In this document: positions 34,387-44,500 of the stretch, in pieces
Position numbering within the stretch: the stretch's first letter is position 1
Layout: every line of letters begins with the position of its first letter
Assembly (NCBI GenBank): GCA_031285905.1
Contig: JAITVH010000049.1
Location: forward strand, 1-55,157
Source: Prevotella sp.
GTDB taxonomy: Bacteria; Bacteroidota; Bacteroidia; Bacteroidales; Dysgonomonadaceae
Direction of reading: 5' to 3'
Length of the DNA: 55,157 bases
Translations under genes and position numbers: made by a program
The notes under the pieces: generated by a model
Databases searched by the model: none
Told to the model about the DNA's origin: nothing
What the model saw: the letters and a program-made list of their open reading frames with translations, nothing else

Positions 34387-35874
34387 ATGAAAACAAAAAG
34401 TATCACGAAGAAAAGTGAGCGCTGGCGTTATCTCTGGATAATGTTGGCTTTAGTCGTTTTTGGCTTTGCAAGTTGTGGAGACGACACTGTTGAAATTCCT
34501 TCTAGCGCGGTTGTGAGCGATCCTTTTGATCCTTCAAAGCCTGTTGTGATCAGTGAATTTCTTCCTACAGCGGGAGGTATGGGTCAGCGATTAATGATCT
34601 ATGGAAGCAATTTTGGGAACGATGCAAGTATTGTACAGGTATTTATTGGCGGAAAAAAGGCCGTAATAATTTCAGTGCAAAATGAAAGCATCTACTGTAT
34701 TGTACCAAGACAAGCTTTTGGTGGAGATATTGAAGTACGCGTCGGCGCAGACAGCCCTGTAGTAGGACATGCTGATGAAATATTCGATTACCAACGTAAG
34801 ATGGTAGTGTCGACTTTGGCCGGATATAAAAACGACAGGGATGACCAAGGTTGGAAAGATGGAAGTTTCAAAAAAAATACACCTAACTCGGAGAGAGCGA
34901 GTGGATTTGATGAAGGTTCTTGGCTTAAATTTGATCCACTGAGCAGAAAGCATATGTATATGGTTTTTGACAATAGAAGTGGATTGTACCATGTTAATTT
35001 CGAAGATAGTACTATTTCCAGAGTAAGTAGGGAGGATTTTAGTCGCCCTCGTGGTATCGATTTTTCCACTGATGCACAATATATGCTTGTAGCAGAAGAC
35101 CGGGGAGGAGAGAGTGACCGCAATGTAATTGCATTGCCACGGAGTTCGGATTTTAAATCAACAGAAGTATTAACAAGGTTTAAACAATGTAATACTGTAG
35201 CAGTTCATCCGGAAAACGGAGAAATGTATTACAATAGCTATAACAAAGGCCAGTTCTACCGCTATGACCTAATGAAATGGATCACAGAAGGATCTGCTAC
35301 ACAAAATACTACACCATTGTTTTTCGTTCACGACCCTGAATGGGAATACAGGATCCAGATCCACCCTACAGGAAACTATTGCTATATCGTAGTTGTAAAT
35401 AGGCATTATATCCTACGTTGCGATTACAACTGGAGTAAAAAATTATTCAATCAGCCTTACATAGTAGCCGGTGGACTTAAAGCTTCTGGTTGGGCAGATG
35501 GAGTTGGTACTTCTGCTCGTTTTGATACCCCTTATCAGGGTGTATTTGTGAAAAATTCTGAATATGAAGGACAAGCTGATGAGTATGATTTTTATATTGC
35601 AGACAGGTTTACGCATTCCATTCGTGTATTATCTCCTGATGGTGCTGTGACAACTTTTGCTGGACGTGGTAGTTCCAGTATTAATGCTGATCCATGGGGA
35701 TATGTAGATGGAGATTTACGCGAAGAGGCTCGTTTCGATCGGCCAACCGGAATTGAATATGACGAGGTTGAGAAGGCATTCTATGTAGGTGATGGCAGCA
35801 ACAAGCGTATCCGTAAAATTGCCTTGGAAGAAATGGATGAAGAAGCGGCTCCTGTAGAGGAGAGTGAAGAGTAA
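34387..35874 (+). CDS. IPT/TIG and NHL-repeat surface lipoprotein
   Basis: The 495-residue protein has a long N-region and a lipobox (FASC, C30). Residues about 50-130 form an IPT/TIG Ig-like domain (PVVISEFLPTAGGMGQRLMIYGSNFG, split here by turns); from about 135 to the end are NHL-type beta-propeller blades (FSRPRGIDFSTDAQYMLVAED, FDRPTGIEYDEVEKAFYVGDG). Such IPT/NHL proteins commonly accompany SusC/SusD in Bacteroidota loci as surface glycan-binding proteins. It is the first gene of the operon and lies 26 bases upstream of susC. The acidic Glu-rich tail (residues 480-495) is unremarkable. Confidence 0.85.
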   Translation: MKTKSITKKSERWRYLWIMLALVVFGFASCGDDTVEIPSSAVVSDPFDPSKPVVISEFLPTAGGMGQRLMIYGSNFGNDASIVQVFIGGKKAVIISVQNESIYCIVPRQAFGGDIEVRVGADSPVVGHADEIFDYQRKMVVSTLAGYKNDRDDQGWKDGSFKKNTPNSERASGFDEGSWLKFDPLSRKHMYMVFDNRSGLYHVNFEDSTISRVSREDFSRPRGIDFSTDAQYMLVAEDRGGESDRNVIALPRSSDFKSTEVLTRFKQCNTVAVHPENGEMYYNSYNKGQFYRYDLMKWITEGSATQNTTPLFFVHDPEWEYRIQIHPTGNYCYIVVVNRHYILRCDYNWSKKLFNQPYIVAGGLKASGWADGVGTSARFDTPYQGVFVKNSEYEGQADEYDFYIADRFTHSIRVLSPDGAVTTFAGRGSSSINADPWGYVDGDLREEARFDRPTGIEYDEVEKAFYVGDGSNKRIRKIALEEMDEEAAPVEESEE

Positions 35875-35900
35875 TTTATGAATAAACACATACTTATAAT

Positions 35901-38900
35901 ATGAAGAAATTTTTAATAATATATATGTTACTTCTGGGTTTCTCCGCCAGTGTTTTTGCACAGGAGGCTGTTGATGTGACAGGTGTTGTAACGGATGCTA
36001 ATAATGAACCGTTGCCGAGTGTAAGTGTTTCAGTAAAAGACGTTCCGGGATTAGGGGTTATGACTGATCTTGATGGAAAATTCTCTATAAAGATTCAGAG
36101 ATTCCAGACATTAGTTTTTTCATATATTGGCTTTGACAAAAAAGAAGTCGTAATAAATGAACAGAGGACAGTCAATGTAGTACTGAATGAGGCAGATGCC
36201 AGTGTCTTGAATGAGGTTGTAGTTACAGGTACCGGCCGGCAGACAAAACTATCTTTGATCGGTGCTGTTACTACGGTGAATGTAGATGATTTGAAATCAA
36301 ACCCTTCCTCTAATATTTCGAATTCACTGGCCGGTAATGTGCCGGGGATCATAGCCATGGGAGTGTCAGGACAGCCTGGTAAAAATGTTTCGGAATTCTG
36401 GATCCGGGGTATATCGACTTTCGGTGCCGGAAGTTCGGCTTATGTATTAGTAGATGGATTTGAACGTACTCTGGATGATATCAATATTGAAGATATAGAA
36501 TCATTTTCAGTACTTAAGGATGCTTCTGTAACTGCTATCTACGGATCGAAAGGAGCAAATGGTGTAATCCTGATCACTACAAAGCGTGGTAAGGAAGGAA
36601 AGATAAGTATCGATGCTAAAGTGGAAACAATGTACAATGCACGTACATTTACACCAGAATTCGCTGATGGTTTTACTTATGCCAGTATGATTAATGAGTC
36701 GCGTATTACCCGTAACTTTGAGCCTATCTATCAACCGGAAGAACTTGAAATACTTAGATTAGGGCATGATCCGGATCTATATCCGAATGTAGACTGGATG
36801 GATCTGTTACTTAAAGACGGAGCTATGAGCTACCGTGCCAATCTGAATATGAGAGGTGGAGGTGCTACAGCACGCTATTTCGTATCGGCAAGCTATCAGG
36901 AAGACGAAGGGATGTATAAGACTGATGCAACACTGAAAAATGATTATAATACAAATGCAAACTACAAGCGTTGGAATTACCGTATGAATATCGATATCGA
37001 TATTACCAAAACAACCTTATTAAAAGTAGGCCTTGCGGGAAAATTATCAAAGCGTAACAGTCCGGGATTAGGGGATAGCGGGACTTGGGATGCTTTATTC
37101 GGTTATACCCCTATAAGCACTCCGGTGATGTATTCTAATGGCTATGTTCCGGCTCTGGGTACCGGAAACCATACTAACCCGTGGGTAATGTCGACTCAGA
37201 CAGGATATAACGAAAACTGGGAAAATGTAATCAATACAAATGTTTCTCTCGAGCAAAACTTCGATTTTATAACCAAAGGGCTTCGATTTACCGGAAATTT
37301 TGGGTTTGATACCAATAACTATAATGAAATACAACGTCGCAAATGGCCTGAACAATGGAAAGCTGAGCGTGCCCGTGACGAAAATGGGAATCTGGTATTT
37401 AGTCATATTTCAGACCCTCGCGAAATGTTTCAATATAGTACTGCGACAGGTAATCGCCGTGAGTATTTTGAAGCCATGTTTAACTATGACCGTACTTTTG
37501 GCGATGGGCATAATGTAGGAGGAGCATTGAGATATACACGGGATGCCTTTATTAAAACTCTGGATATTTATGGAGAAGGTGATATCAAAAACGGAGTATC
37601 GAAACGTAATCAGGGAATCGCAGGGCGTGCAACCTATAACTGGAAGTACCGTTATTTTGGAGACTTTAACTTTGGATATACTGGTTCTGAAAACTTTGCT
37701 AAAGGGGAACAATACGGATTCTTCCCTGCATTTTCTGTAGGCTGGAATCTTGGTGAAGAGCCTTTCATAAAGGATAATGTGGATTGGATAGAAATGATTA
37801 AATTCCGTTATTCATGGGGTAAAGTAGGTAACGATAATCTGGGCGATGACAACCGTTTCCCATACCTTTACACTATTGGCAGCAATGGCAGTGGTTATAA
37901 CTGGGGCGATGCCGGAATTACCAATTCCTATTCAGGAAAATACTATAGCCAGGTTGCATCTCCATATGTTACTTGGGAAATTGCTACGAAAAATAACCTG
38001 GGGCTGGACTTATCGCTTTTTGGTGATAAATTTCAGGCTAATGTCGATTATTTCTGGGAAAAACGTACCGGAATTTATATGGCTCGTGAAAATCTGCCGG
38101 CAATGGTTGGGCTAGAAAGTACTCCGAAAGCGAATGTAGGGGAAACTAAAATGAATGGAATTGATGGACGTATCGAATATAAGCAAAAAATCCAGGATGT
38201 AAATATAACTGTCCGTGGCAATATGACCTACAGTAAGAATGAGATTGTTGAAAGGGATGAACCGAATAATGTATATGCCTATCAGACAATGAAAGGATAT
38301 CGTATTAATCAAACTAAAGGGTTGATATCCTTAGGCTTGTTTGAAGATTATGATGATATTCGTACCAGTCCTACACAAACATTTGGAACTTATCAGCCGG
38401 GTGATATAAAATATAAAGATGTAAACGGTGACGGCGTTATAGATTCTGGTGATGAAGTTGCCATTGGTGCTACCAGGGTTCCTAACTTGGTTTATGGCTT
38501 GGGAGTATCTGCCAGTTGGAAAGGACTGGATATAAATGTGCATTTCCAGGGTTCCGGTAAATCAACATTCTTTATATATGGTAAAACAGTATATGCATTT
38601 AGCGAAGGCGAATGGGGCACATTATTGAAAGATATAATGGGTGGTGATCGCTGGATATCCGCCGATATTTCGGGCGATCCTTCTACAGAGAATCCGAATG
38701 CATCTTATCCTCGGTTGAGTTATGGAGGCAATGCTAATAACTATCGTAACTCTACTTATTGGTTGCGTAATGGACAGTATCTGCGTCTGAAAACAGTAGA
38801 AGTAGGTTATACTATCCCTAAGAATATTGTTAATAGGATACATCTTAATAATGCACGTTTATTCTTAACTGGTACAAATCTGTTAACTTGGTCGAAATTC

Positions 38901-38990
38901 AAACTGTGGGATCCGGAGCAACTTGACTCACGTGGAGAAACATATCCTTTAACCAAATCAGTTTTAATAGGACTAAGTGTTAACTTATAA
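35901..38990 (+). CDS. SusC/RagA-family TonB-linked outer-membrane transporter
   Basis: The 1029-residue protein has a signal peptide (1-21, ending VFAQ), a carboxypeptidase-D-regulatory-like beta-sandwich (about 25-95: VDVTGVVTDANNEPLPSVSV), the LNEVVVTGTGRQ TonB-box region, a plug domain (about 105-220, ending VTAIYGSKGANGVILITTKRG) and a C-terminal 22-strand-type barrel ending in an aromatic/hydrophobic terminus (SVLIGLSVNL). It imports glycan fragments across the outer membrane using TonB energy with its SusD partner. Gene length and order match known SusC/D pairs. The specific glycan cannot be read from the sequence. Confidence 0.95.
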   Translation: MKKFLIIYMLLLGFSASVFAQEAVDVTGVVTDANNEPLPSVSVSVKDVPGLGVMTDLDGKFSIKIQRFQTLVFSYIGFDKKEVVINEQRTVNVVLNEADASVLNEVVVTGTGRQTKLSLIGAVTTVNVDDLKSNPSSNISNSLAGNVPGIIAMGVSGQPGKNVSEFWIRGISTFGAGSSAYVLVDGFERTLDDINIEDIESFSVLKDASVTAIYGSKGANGVILITTKRGKEGKISIDAKVETMYNARTFTPEFADGFTYASMINESRITRNFEPIYQPEELEILRLGHDPDLYPNVDWMDLLLKDGAMSYRANLNMRGGGATARYFVSASYQEDEGMYKTDATLKNDYNTNANYKRWNYRMNIDIDITKTTLLKVGLAGKLSKRNSPGLGDSGTWDALFGYTPISTPVMYSNGYVPALGTGNHTNPWVMSTQTGYNENWENVINTNVSLEQNFDFITKGLRFTGNFGFDTNNYNEIQRRKWPEQWKAERARDENGNLVFSHISDPREMFQYSTATGNRREYFEAMFNYDRTFGDGHNVGGALRYTRDAFIKTLDIYGEGDIKNGVSKRNQGIAGRATYNWKYRYFGDFNFGYTGSENFAKGEQYGFFPAFSVGWNLGEEPFIKDNVDWIEMIKFRYSWGKVGNDNLGDDNRFPYLYTIGSNGSGYNWGDAGITNSYSGKYYSQVASPYVTWEIATKNNLGLDLSLFGDKFQANVDYFWEKRTGIYMARENLPAMVGLESTPKANVGETKMNGIDGRIEYKQKIQDVNITVRGNMTYSKNEIVERDEPNNVYAYQTMKGYRINQTKGLISLGLFEDYDDIRTSPTQTFGTYQPGDIKYKDVNGDGVIDSGDEVAIGATRVPNLVYGLGVSASWKGLDINVHFQGSGKSTFFIYGKTVYAFSEGEWGTLLKDIMGGDRWISADISGDPSTENPNASYPRLSYGGNANNYRNSTYWLRNGQYLRLKTVEVGYTIPKNIVNRIHLNNARLFLTGTNLLTWSKFKLWDPEQLDSRGETYPLTKSVLIGLSVNL

Positions 38991-38991
38991 A

Positions 38992-41061
38992 ATGAAACGA
39001 AATATGATAAAGAAAATATATATTCTGTTATTAGTACTGGTAGGGGTTATTGTCTCTTCCTGTTCCGATTATCTGGAATCTGATCAGTACTTTAAAGATC
39101 GAATGACAATTGAAAAAGTGTTTGAAAGCAAACCTTATGCTGAAGAATGGTTGGCACATGTATATGCTGAACTTTTAGGTCAAAATATGGATGTGGCAAG
39201 TAAAGATGTTACTCCTCAAAACTTTGCAGATGATATGTATTGGGGTGACCGCGATTCGGACTATGACCCTACGAAAATCGAGCTTTCATACAACAAATTC
39301 AAAACAGGGGATTATAATGAAAGTGAAAAACAAGACTCATGGACTCGAAGCTATCGGGGAATACGTAATGCCTCTACTTTTATTCATAATATATATATGA
39401 ATAAAGAAATGAATGATGATGAGATAACAGACTACAGAGGACAGGCTCGCTTTGCCAGAGCATACTTATATTGGCTGTTATTGCGTAAATATGGCCCGAT
39501 TCCTTTACTTCCTGATGAGGGTATTGATTATACTGAAAGTTACGATGCCGTAGCAACTCCGCGCAGCTCATACGAAGAGTGTGCCGAATTCATTAGCAAT
39601 GAATTGTTGCAGGCTGCAAAAGAAATGGAAAAATTAGGGATGAAGCGTGGGCAAGATGTTATCGGACGTCCTACATGTGGTGCTGCTTTAGCAGCTCGCG
39701 CTAAGGTATTGTTATATGCAGCCAGCCCGATAGCGAACGGTAATAATGAAACCTGGGCTGCACAAGTGGTAGATGACCAGGGAAGACGTCTTTTATCTAC
39801 AGAATACAATGAAGAGAAATGGGCTAAAGCTGCTGCTGCTGCCAGAGACGTTATAGAGCTTGCTCCTACTGCAGGATATGACCTATACGTGAATTATTCA
39901 AGTACTAAAACAACTGCAGTTAAGGCAGATGGCAATTTCTCGGAAAAAGAATGGCCGTATGGTTGGGCTAATATAGATCCGTGTGAATCTTACCGTCAAT
40001 TATTTAACGGATCAATAAGTGCTTCCGGTAACGCTGAAATGATATTTACGCGGGGAACAAATGAAGGAGCCGGCGTAGTGGCTATGGTAGCCCATCAATT
40101 ACCGCGTTCTGCTACAGGATGGAATACTCACGGACTTACACAAAAACTTGTTGATGCATATTATATGAACGATGGTACTGACACTCCGGGAAAAGATTTC
40201 GAATTGGCAGGTCGTGGAGATGGAAGCGCTCGTCCAACAGGTTTTATCACCCAAGGAGAAATTGATGGTAATCCTGATAAATATAAACCATTACGTGCCG
40301 GAGTTTCATTTCAATATGCAGAACGTGAACCACGTTTCTATGCTTCTGTGGCCTATAGCGGTACATTCTGGACTTTATACAATGAAAGCAAGGAAGAAAA
40401 TCGCAATAAGCAATTATTCTATTATCGCGATGATGACAAGGGTAACGGATATACTTCATCAAATGCATATTGGTTACGTACTGGTATCGGAATGAGAAAA
40501 TATGTACATGATAATGATACATATGAAGGAGGAAGTTCTTCGAAAATAATGACTAAAGTGGAACCTGCCATGCGCTATGCAGATATTCTTCTTATGTATG
40601 CTGAAGCATTAAATGAACTAACAGGTACATATACTATCCCTTCATGGAAAGGCGAAAGTTACACTATTAGCCGTACCCGTAGCGAAATGGAAAGAGGTAT
40701 CCATCCTGTACGCATCCGTGCCGGGGTACCGGATTATCCGGATAGCGAATATGCTGCATCAGGTAGAGACCAAATGCGTGAAAGAATCAAGCGCGAGCGT
40801 TTTATAGAATTGATGGCTGAAGGACAACGTTACTATGACCTACGCCGTTGGTTAGATGCTAATGACGAAGAAGCATTGCCTATTTATGGATGTAATGTTC
40901 TTATGGATCAATCAAAAAGGGACTTATTCCATACACCGGTTGCAGTATGGTCACTCCGTACTTCCTTTGCTGACAAAATGTGGTTCTGGCCGATAAGTCA
41001 TGATGAACTGAAAAAGAACAGCAGACTTACTCAAAACCCTGGATGGACATATAATGATTAA
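38992..41061 (+). CDS. SusD/RagB-family nutrient-binding lipoprotein
   Basis: The ATG at 38992, one base after the susC stop codon, is preferred over the upstream in-frame GTG at 38977 and gives 689 residues; MIKK at 39004 is also possible. The lipobox is VSSC. TPR-like helices characteristic of SusD are seen in YRGIRNASTFIHNIY and GQARFARAYLYWLLLRKYGPIPLLPD, and the C-terminal signature in RERIKRERFIELMAEGQRYYDLRRW. It forms the lid of the SusC barrel and captures glycan at the surface. The size is above the usual 500-600 residues because of inserted loops around 330-480, suggesting a specialised ligand surface. Confidence 0.95.
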   Translation: MKRNMIKKIYILLLVLVGVIVSSCSDYLESDQYFKDRMTIEKVFESKPYAEEWLAHVYAELLGQNMDVASKDVTPQNFADDMYWGDRDSDYDPTKIELSYNKFKTGDYNESEKQDSWTRSYRGIRNASTFIHNIYMNKEMNDDEITDYRGQARFARAYLYWLLLRKYGPIPLLPDEGIDYTESYDAVATPRSSYEECAEFISNELLQAAKEMEKLGMKRGQDVIGRPTCGAALAARAKVLLYAASPIANGNNETWAAQVVDDQGRRLLSTEYNEEKWAKAAAAARDVIELAPTAGYDLYVNYSSTKTTAVKADGNFSEKEWPYGWANIDPCESYRQLFNGSISASGNAEMIFTRGTNEGAGVVAMVAHQLPRSATGWNTHGLTQKLVDAYYMNDGTDTPGKDFELAGRGDGSARPTGFITQGEIDGNPDKYKPLRAGVSFQYAEREPRFYASVAYSGTFWTLYNESKEENRNKQLFYYRDDDKGNGYTSSNAYWLRTGIGMRKYVHDNDTYEGGSSSKIMTKVEPAMRYADILLMYAEALNELTGTYTIPSWKGESYTISRTRSEMERGIHPVRIRAGVPDYPDSEYAASGRDQMRERIKRERFIELMAEGQRYYDLRRWLDANDEEALPIYGCNVLMDQSKRDLFHTPVAVWSLRTSFADKMWFWPISHDELKKNSRLTQNPGWTYND

Positions 41062-41069
41062 TTAAAAAA

Positions 41070-42128
41070 ATGAATGAATATATGAAAAAGATATATGGTT
41101 TACTGTCCTTGCTGGCTGTACTGATATTGTGTAGTTCGTGCAACGATGAATGGAAAGACGAACAATTTGAGCATTTTGTCTCTTTTGTGGCTACTATTGG
41201 AAATGATGACGGAGGAGTAAGTCCTATCTATGTCCGTTACAAAGCTAATGAAAAGGTAACTTATCAGCTCCCTGTAATTGTCAGTGGGTCAACAACAAAT
41301 GACAAGGATATAGCTGTGCATGTAGGAGTGGATCCCGATACGCTGGATATTTTGAATTATGACCGTTTTCAGAATCGTACAGATTTTTACTATGAGGAAT
41401 TGGCAAGTAACCATTATTCATTCCCCGAAGTTGTAAATATTCCGGCAGGAAAGGATAAAGGTTTACTGGAGATCAGTTTTACTTTAGCAGGCGTCGATTT
41501 AGTAAAACCTCAGGTATTACCACTGACAATTCTTGAAGATCCTTCGTATGGTTATGAGGCACACCCTCGTAAATGGTATAAGAAAGCATTACTTAGGGTA
41601 AACCCATTTAATGATTATTCCGGAACATATGGGGCTACCACATTGAAAACTTATATTGTAACGAAATTAGATCCACCTAAACCGGATCCTGATAACGCGG
41701 GGCAATATATATATGAAGAGTTAAGCAGTGCTATTGTTAGACAAAATACTACTTTATATGTTTCGGATGAAAACCAGGTATTCCTCTATGCCGGTATGGT
41801 AGATGAAAACTTCGCAGACCGTGATAAATATAAGGTTTTCATTGATTTTGATAAGGAAACAGGCTTTGCTTCATTCTCATCCAATAATCCGGATATGGAA
41901 TTTGTTGATCTTGGTTTTGATCCTTATTACTATATACTTGAAAGAATGGATGCTACTCGTCCATATTTGCTGCATCGATATCTGACAATTACTAATATCG
42001 GTTATGAATTTGTGGATTATACAACTGTTCCCGGAGAAAAGATTATCTATAGGGTAGAAGGCTTGATCACAATGGAACGCCAGATCAATACTCAGATACC
42101 TGACGAAGATCAGGCTATAGAATGGTAG
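41070..42128 (+). CDS. DUF4973/DUF4361-type surface lipoprotein of the SusCD operon
   Basis: The 352-residue protein has a lipobox (CSSC); MKK at 41082 is an alternative start. The N-terminal half (about 25-165) is a beta-sandwich with EHFVSFVATIGNDDGGVSPIYVRY, typical of DUF4973; the C-terminal half (about 175-345) matches DUF4361-like sequences. It begins 8 bases after susD and is followed by a terminator, so it is the last cistron. Proteins in this place act as SusE/F-like glycan-binding partners at the surface. No enzymatic residues are evident. Confidence 0.8.
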   Translation: MNEYMKKIYGLLSLLAVLILCSSCNDEWKDEQFEHFVSFVATIGNDDGGVSPIYVRYKANEKVTYQLPVIVSGSTTNDKDIAVHVGVDPDTLDILNYDRFQNRTDFYYEELASNHYSFPEVVNIPAGKDKGLLEISFTLAGVDLVKPQVLPLTILEDPSYGYEAHPRKWYKKALLRVNPFNDYSGTYGATTLKTYIVTKLDPPKPDPDNAGQYIYEELSSAIVRQNTTLYVSDENQVFLYAGMVDENFADRDKYKVFIDFDKETGFASFSSNNPDMEFVDLGFDPYYYILERMDATRPYLLHRYLTITNIGYEFVDYTTVPGEKIIYRVEGLITMERQINTQIPDEDQAIEW

Positions 42129-42154
42129 AAATCAAAAAGAATGTTAGGTGAAGA

Positions 42155-42184
42155 AAATAGGCTGTCCATTTGGACAGCCTATTT
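42155..42184 (+). terminator. Intrinsic terminator of the SusCD operon
   Basis: AAATAGGCTGTCC (42155-42167) pairs with GGACAGCCTATTT (42172-42184) over 13 bp around a 4-base loop, followed by GTTTATATTT. It is 27 bases after the DUF4973-type gene's stop. Confidence 0.85.
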
Positions 42185-42270
42185 GTTTATATTTGATTGT
42201 TTTGTGTTAGCAAAAAAGTTATGAAAGAAGATGAAGAAGTTTATTTATCCTTAGAGTTCAATTCTTATAT

Positions 42271-43557
42271 CTATAGCATTTCTATACATTGTTCTAATTG
42301 TACACCTCGTGAGCCTTTCAATAGGATATAACTGTCCTTTATCGGATTCTCGGTAAGATAATTTCTAAGGCTGTCTAAATCTTTGAAACGGGGATAATCA
42401 GTCTTGATGCGGCTAAAGTTATCACCGACAAACAATACCTTATCAAAACTATGAAGAGATATATAGTCTGCTATTTTTTGATGTTCCATATCAGTTTCAG
42501 GGCCTAACTCTTTCATGTCACCCAATATCAATACCTTATGGTTAACATCCATATGATCGAAGTTCTCAAGGGCAGCATGCATACTGGTGGGATTGGCATT
42601 GTACGCATCAATAATCAGCATATTCTTACCCGTTTCTTTTAGTTGTGAACGATTGTTTGTAGGTTCGTACCCTTCTATCGCCTTGCAAATCAAAGTAGCC
42701 TTAACTCCGAGATAATTACCCACAGTAATGGCAGCCAGTACATTCGATAAGTTATACTCCCCAATGAGTTTTGTTTTTACTTTTCTGCGACGGTTTCCAA
42801 ACTTCCATTCAAACTCGAGATATGGCCTGATCGCCAACACTTTCCCTGATACGAAAACCTCTTCCTCAAATCCATATTCTATGGCCGTTATACCTTCGGA
42901 CATCTCTTTTAGTAGAGAATTACTGTGGTCTAAAAATATCTTACCATCTGGGGTTTTACGAATATATTCATAGAGTTCTCCTTTTGCTTTAATCACATTT
43001 TCATATGATCCGAAACCCTCTATGTGTGCATGTCCGATATTTGTTATCAGGCCATAACTAGGGCGGGCTATTTCGGCGAGCTGTTTTATTTCGCCCACAT
43101 GACTGGCTCCCATTTCTATCACCACTATCTCATGCTCTTTCCTTATTCGGAGGATTGTGAGTGGAACTCCGATATGATTATTCAGATTACCAAGGGTTGA
43201 GATAACTTTATATTCCTGTGAGAGAACACTGGTGATTAATTCTTTAGTGGTGGTTTTCCCATTTGTTCCGGTAATACCTATTATGGGCGTCTTTATTTGC
43301 GTCCTGTGATAAGTGGCGAGTTGTTGCAGAGTCTCAAGGGCATTGTCAACCAATATAATATTGGATTTTGTTGCATGTTTTGCCTCATCTACAATTGCAT
43401 AACTTGATCCTGACGCGATAGCCTGTTCGGCATATTCATTACCGTTAAAGTTTGCCCCTTTAAGTGCAAAAAATATAGAATCTTTAGGATTGTTTCGGGT
43501 ATCAGTCGATATTTCCGGGTGTTTCTGGTAGATTTTGTATAACTCTAAAATATCCAT
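42271..43557 (-). CDS. murF: UDP-N-acetylmuramoyl-tripeptide--D-alanyl-D-alanine ligase
   Basis: The 428-residue Mur ligase has the ATP-binding loop GITGTNGKTTTK (about 94-105), the central domain motif VVIEMGASHVGEI and the C-terminal domain motif IIDAYNANPTSMHAAL that distinguishes MurF from MurC, D and E. It adds D-Ala-D-Ala to UDP-MurNAc-tripeptide in the cytosol, completing the peptidoglycan precursor. It stands alone rather than in a dcw cluster. It is divergent from ferritin with a 371-base gap. Confidence 0.96.
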   Translation of the reverse strand: MDILELYKIYQKHPEISTDTRNNPKDSIFFALKGANFNGNEYAEQAIASGSSYAIVDEAKHATKSNIILVDNALETLQQLATYHRTQIKTPIIGITGTNGKTTTKELITSVLSQEYKVISTLGNLNNHIGVPLTILRIRKEHEIVVIEMGASHVGEIKQLAEIARPSYGLITNIGHAHIEGFGSYENVIKAKGELYEYIRKTPDGKIFLDHSNSLLKEMSEGITAIEYGFEEEVFVSGKVLAIRPYLEFEWKFGNRRRKVKTKLIGEYNLSNVLAAITVGNYLGVKATLICKAIEGYEPTNNRSQLKETGKNMLIIDAYNANPTSMHAALENFDHMDVNHKVLILGDMKELGPETDMEHQKIADYISLHSFDKVLFVGDNFSRIKTDYPRFKDLDSLRNYLTENPIKDSYILLKGSRGVQLEQCIEML

Positions 43558-43928
43558 AGTGCAATATGCCTGTTACTATATGTTTGAAAACTAAATTTTA
43601 AACATCTTTTCTTAAAGATTTGTTTTTCTATATGTAGTTTCATAGGATTATTTAAGGCAATACGAATATAAGGTTAATAATTCATATTTGAGAATCTTCT
43701 TAACGTTTTTTATTTTATCGGTATCCTATACGAGAAGGGTGATTCAATAGCCTGTAAATGCTAAAAGCATAAGCTAGAAAAGATCATATCACTCGTTTAA
43801 AATGCCTTAATAGTTATTCTTGATTTGCCTTAACAAATATCTATATTCATTGGATGAATGATAATATATTCGTAATATTGTATCAGAAAACTATCAACAA
43901 CGGAAACTAATATCAAAATATCATCATT
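43558..43928. promoter_or_regulatory. Divergent intergenic region between murF and ferritin
   Basis: The 371-base AT-rich gap has no ORF or repeat that I can recognise. On the ferritin side, TTG (43850-43852), 20 bases and TAATATTG (43873-43880) form a reasonable promoter with one mismatch in the -7 box, 48 bases before the ftnA ATG. No clear murF promoter or Fur-type palindrome is evident. Confidence 0.45.
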
Positions 43929-44417
43929 ATGTTAAGTAAAAAAGTGGAAGCCGCGCTAAATGCGCAAATCAATGCAGAATTTTGGTCTGCTTATCTATAT
44001 CTGTCAATGTCTGCCCATTTTGCTGCAGATGGGAAACCCGGTTTGGCTAACTGGTTCAAAATACAATTTGATGAAGAGCAGGAGCATGCACTTCGTTTTT
44101 TTAATTATGTAATAGAAAGAGGAGGGAAAGTAGAATTGAAACCAATTGAAAAGGTTGATCTTTCATGGAACTCTCCATTGCATGCATTTGAAGAAACCCT
44201 GAAGCATGAAAAAGTAGTTACAGCCTTGATTAACGATCTTGTGGCATTGGCTAGAGAAGAAAAAGATTATGCAACAGAAAGCATGCTTCAATGGTTTGTA
44301 AATGAACAAGTAGAAGAAGAATCTACGGCCCAAAGTTATATTGATGCACTGAATATGATCAAAGATAATGGCTTTGGTATCTACACGCTAGATAAGGAAA
44401 TGCAGGGAAGAAAATAG
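43929..44417 (+). CDS. ftnA: Ferritin (non-heme, FtnA-type)
   Basis: The 162-residue four-helix-bundle protein carries a complete ferroxidase centre: E17 (NAEFWS), E50 and H53 (DEEQEH), E94 (KHE) and Q127 (NEQVEE), as in E. coli FtnA. It oxidises Fe(II) and stores it in a 24-mer shell in the cytosol, a key oxidative-stress defence in anaerobes. It is monocistronic: own promoter upstream and a terminator 22 bases downstream. No anomaly. Confidence 0.96.
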   Translation: MLSKKVEAALNAQINAEFWSAYLYLSMSAHFAADGKPGLANWFKIQFDEEQEHALRFFNYVIERGGKVELKPIEKVDLSWNSPLHAFEETLKHEKVVTALINDLVALAREEKDYATESMLQWFVNEQVEEESTAQSYIDALNMIKDNGFGIYTLDKEMQGRK

Positions 44418-44439
44418 CTTACAATAAAATACATTCTGA

Positions 44440-44470
44440 TAAATCTCTCCGAATACATCGGGGAGATTTA
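44440..44470 (+). terminator. Intrinsic terminator after ferritin
   Basis: TAAATCTCTCCG (44440-44451) pairs with CGGGGAGATTTA (44459-44470) over 12 bp, including one G-T pair, followed by TTATTTTTA. Confidence 0.8.
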
Positions 44471-44500
44471 TTATTTTTACAGGCAATAATAACAAACAAG

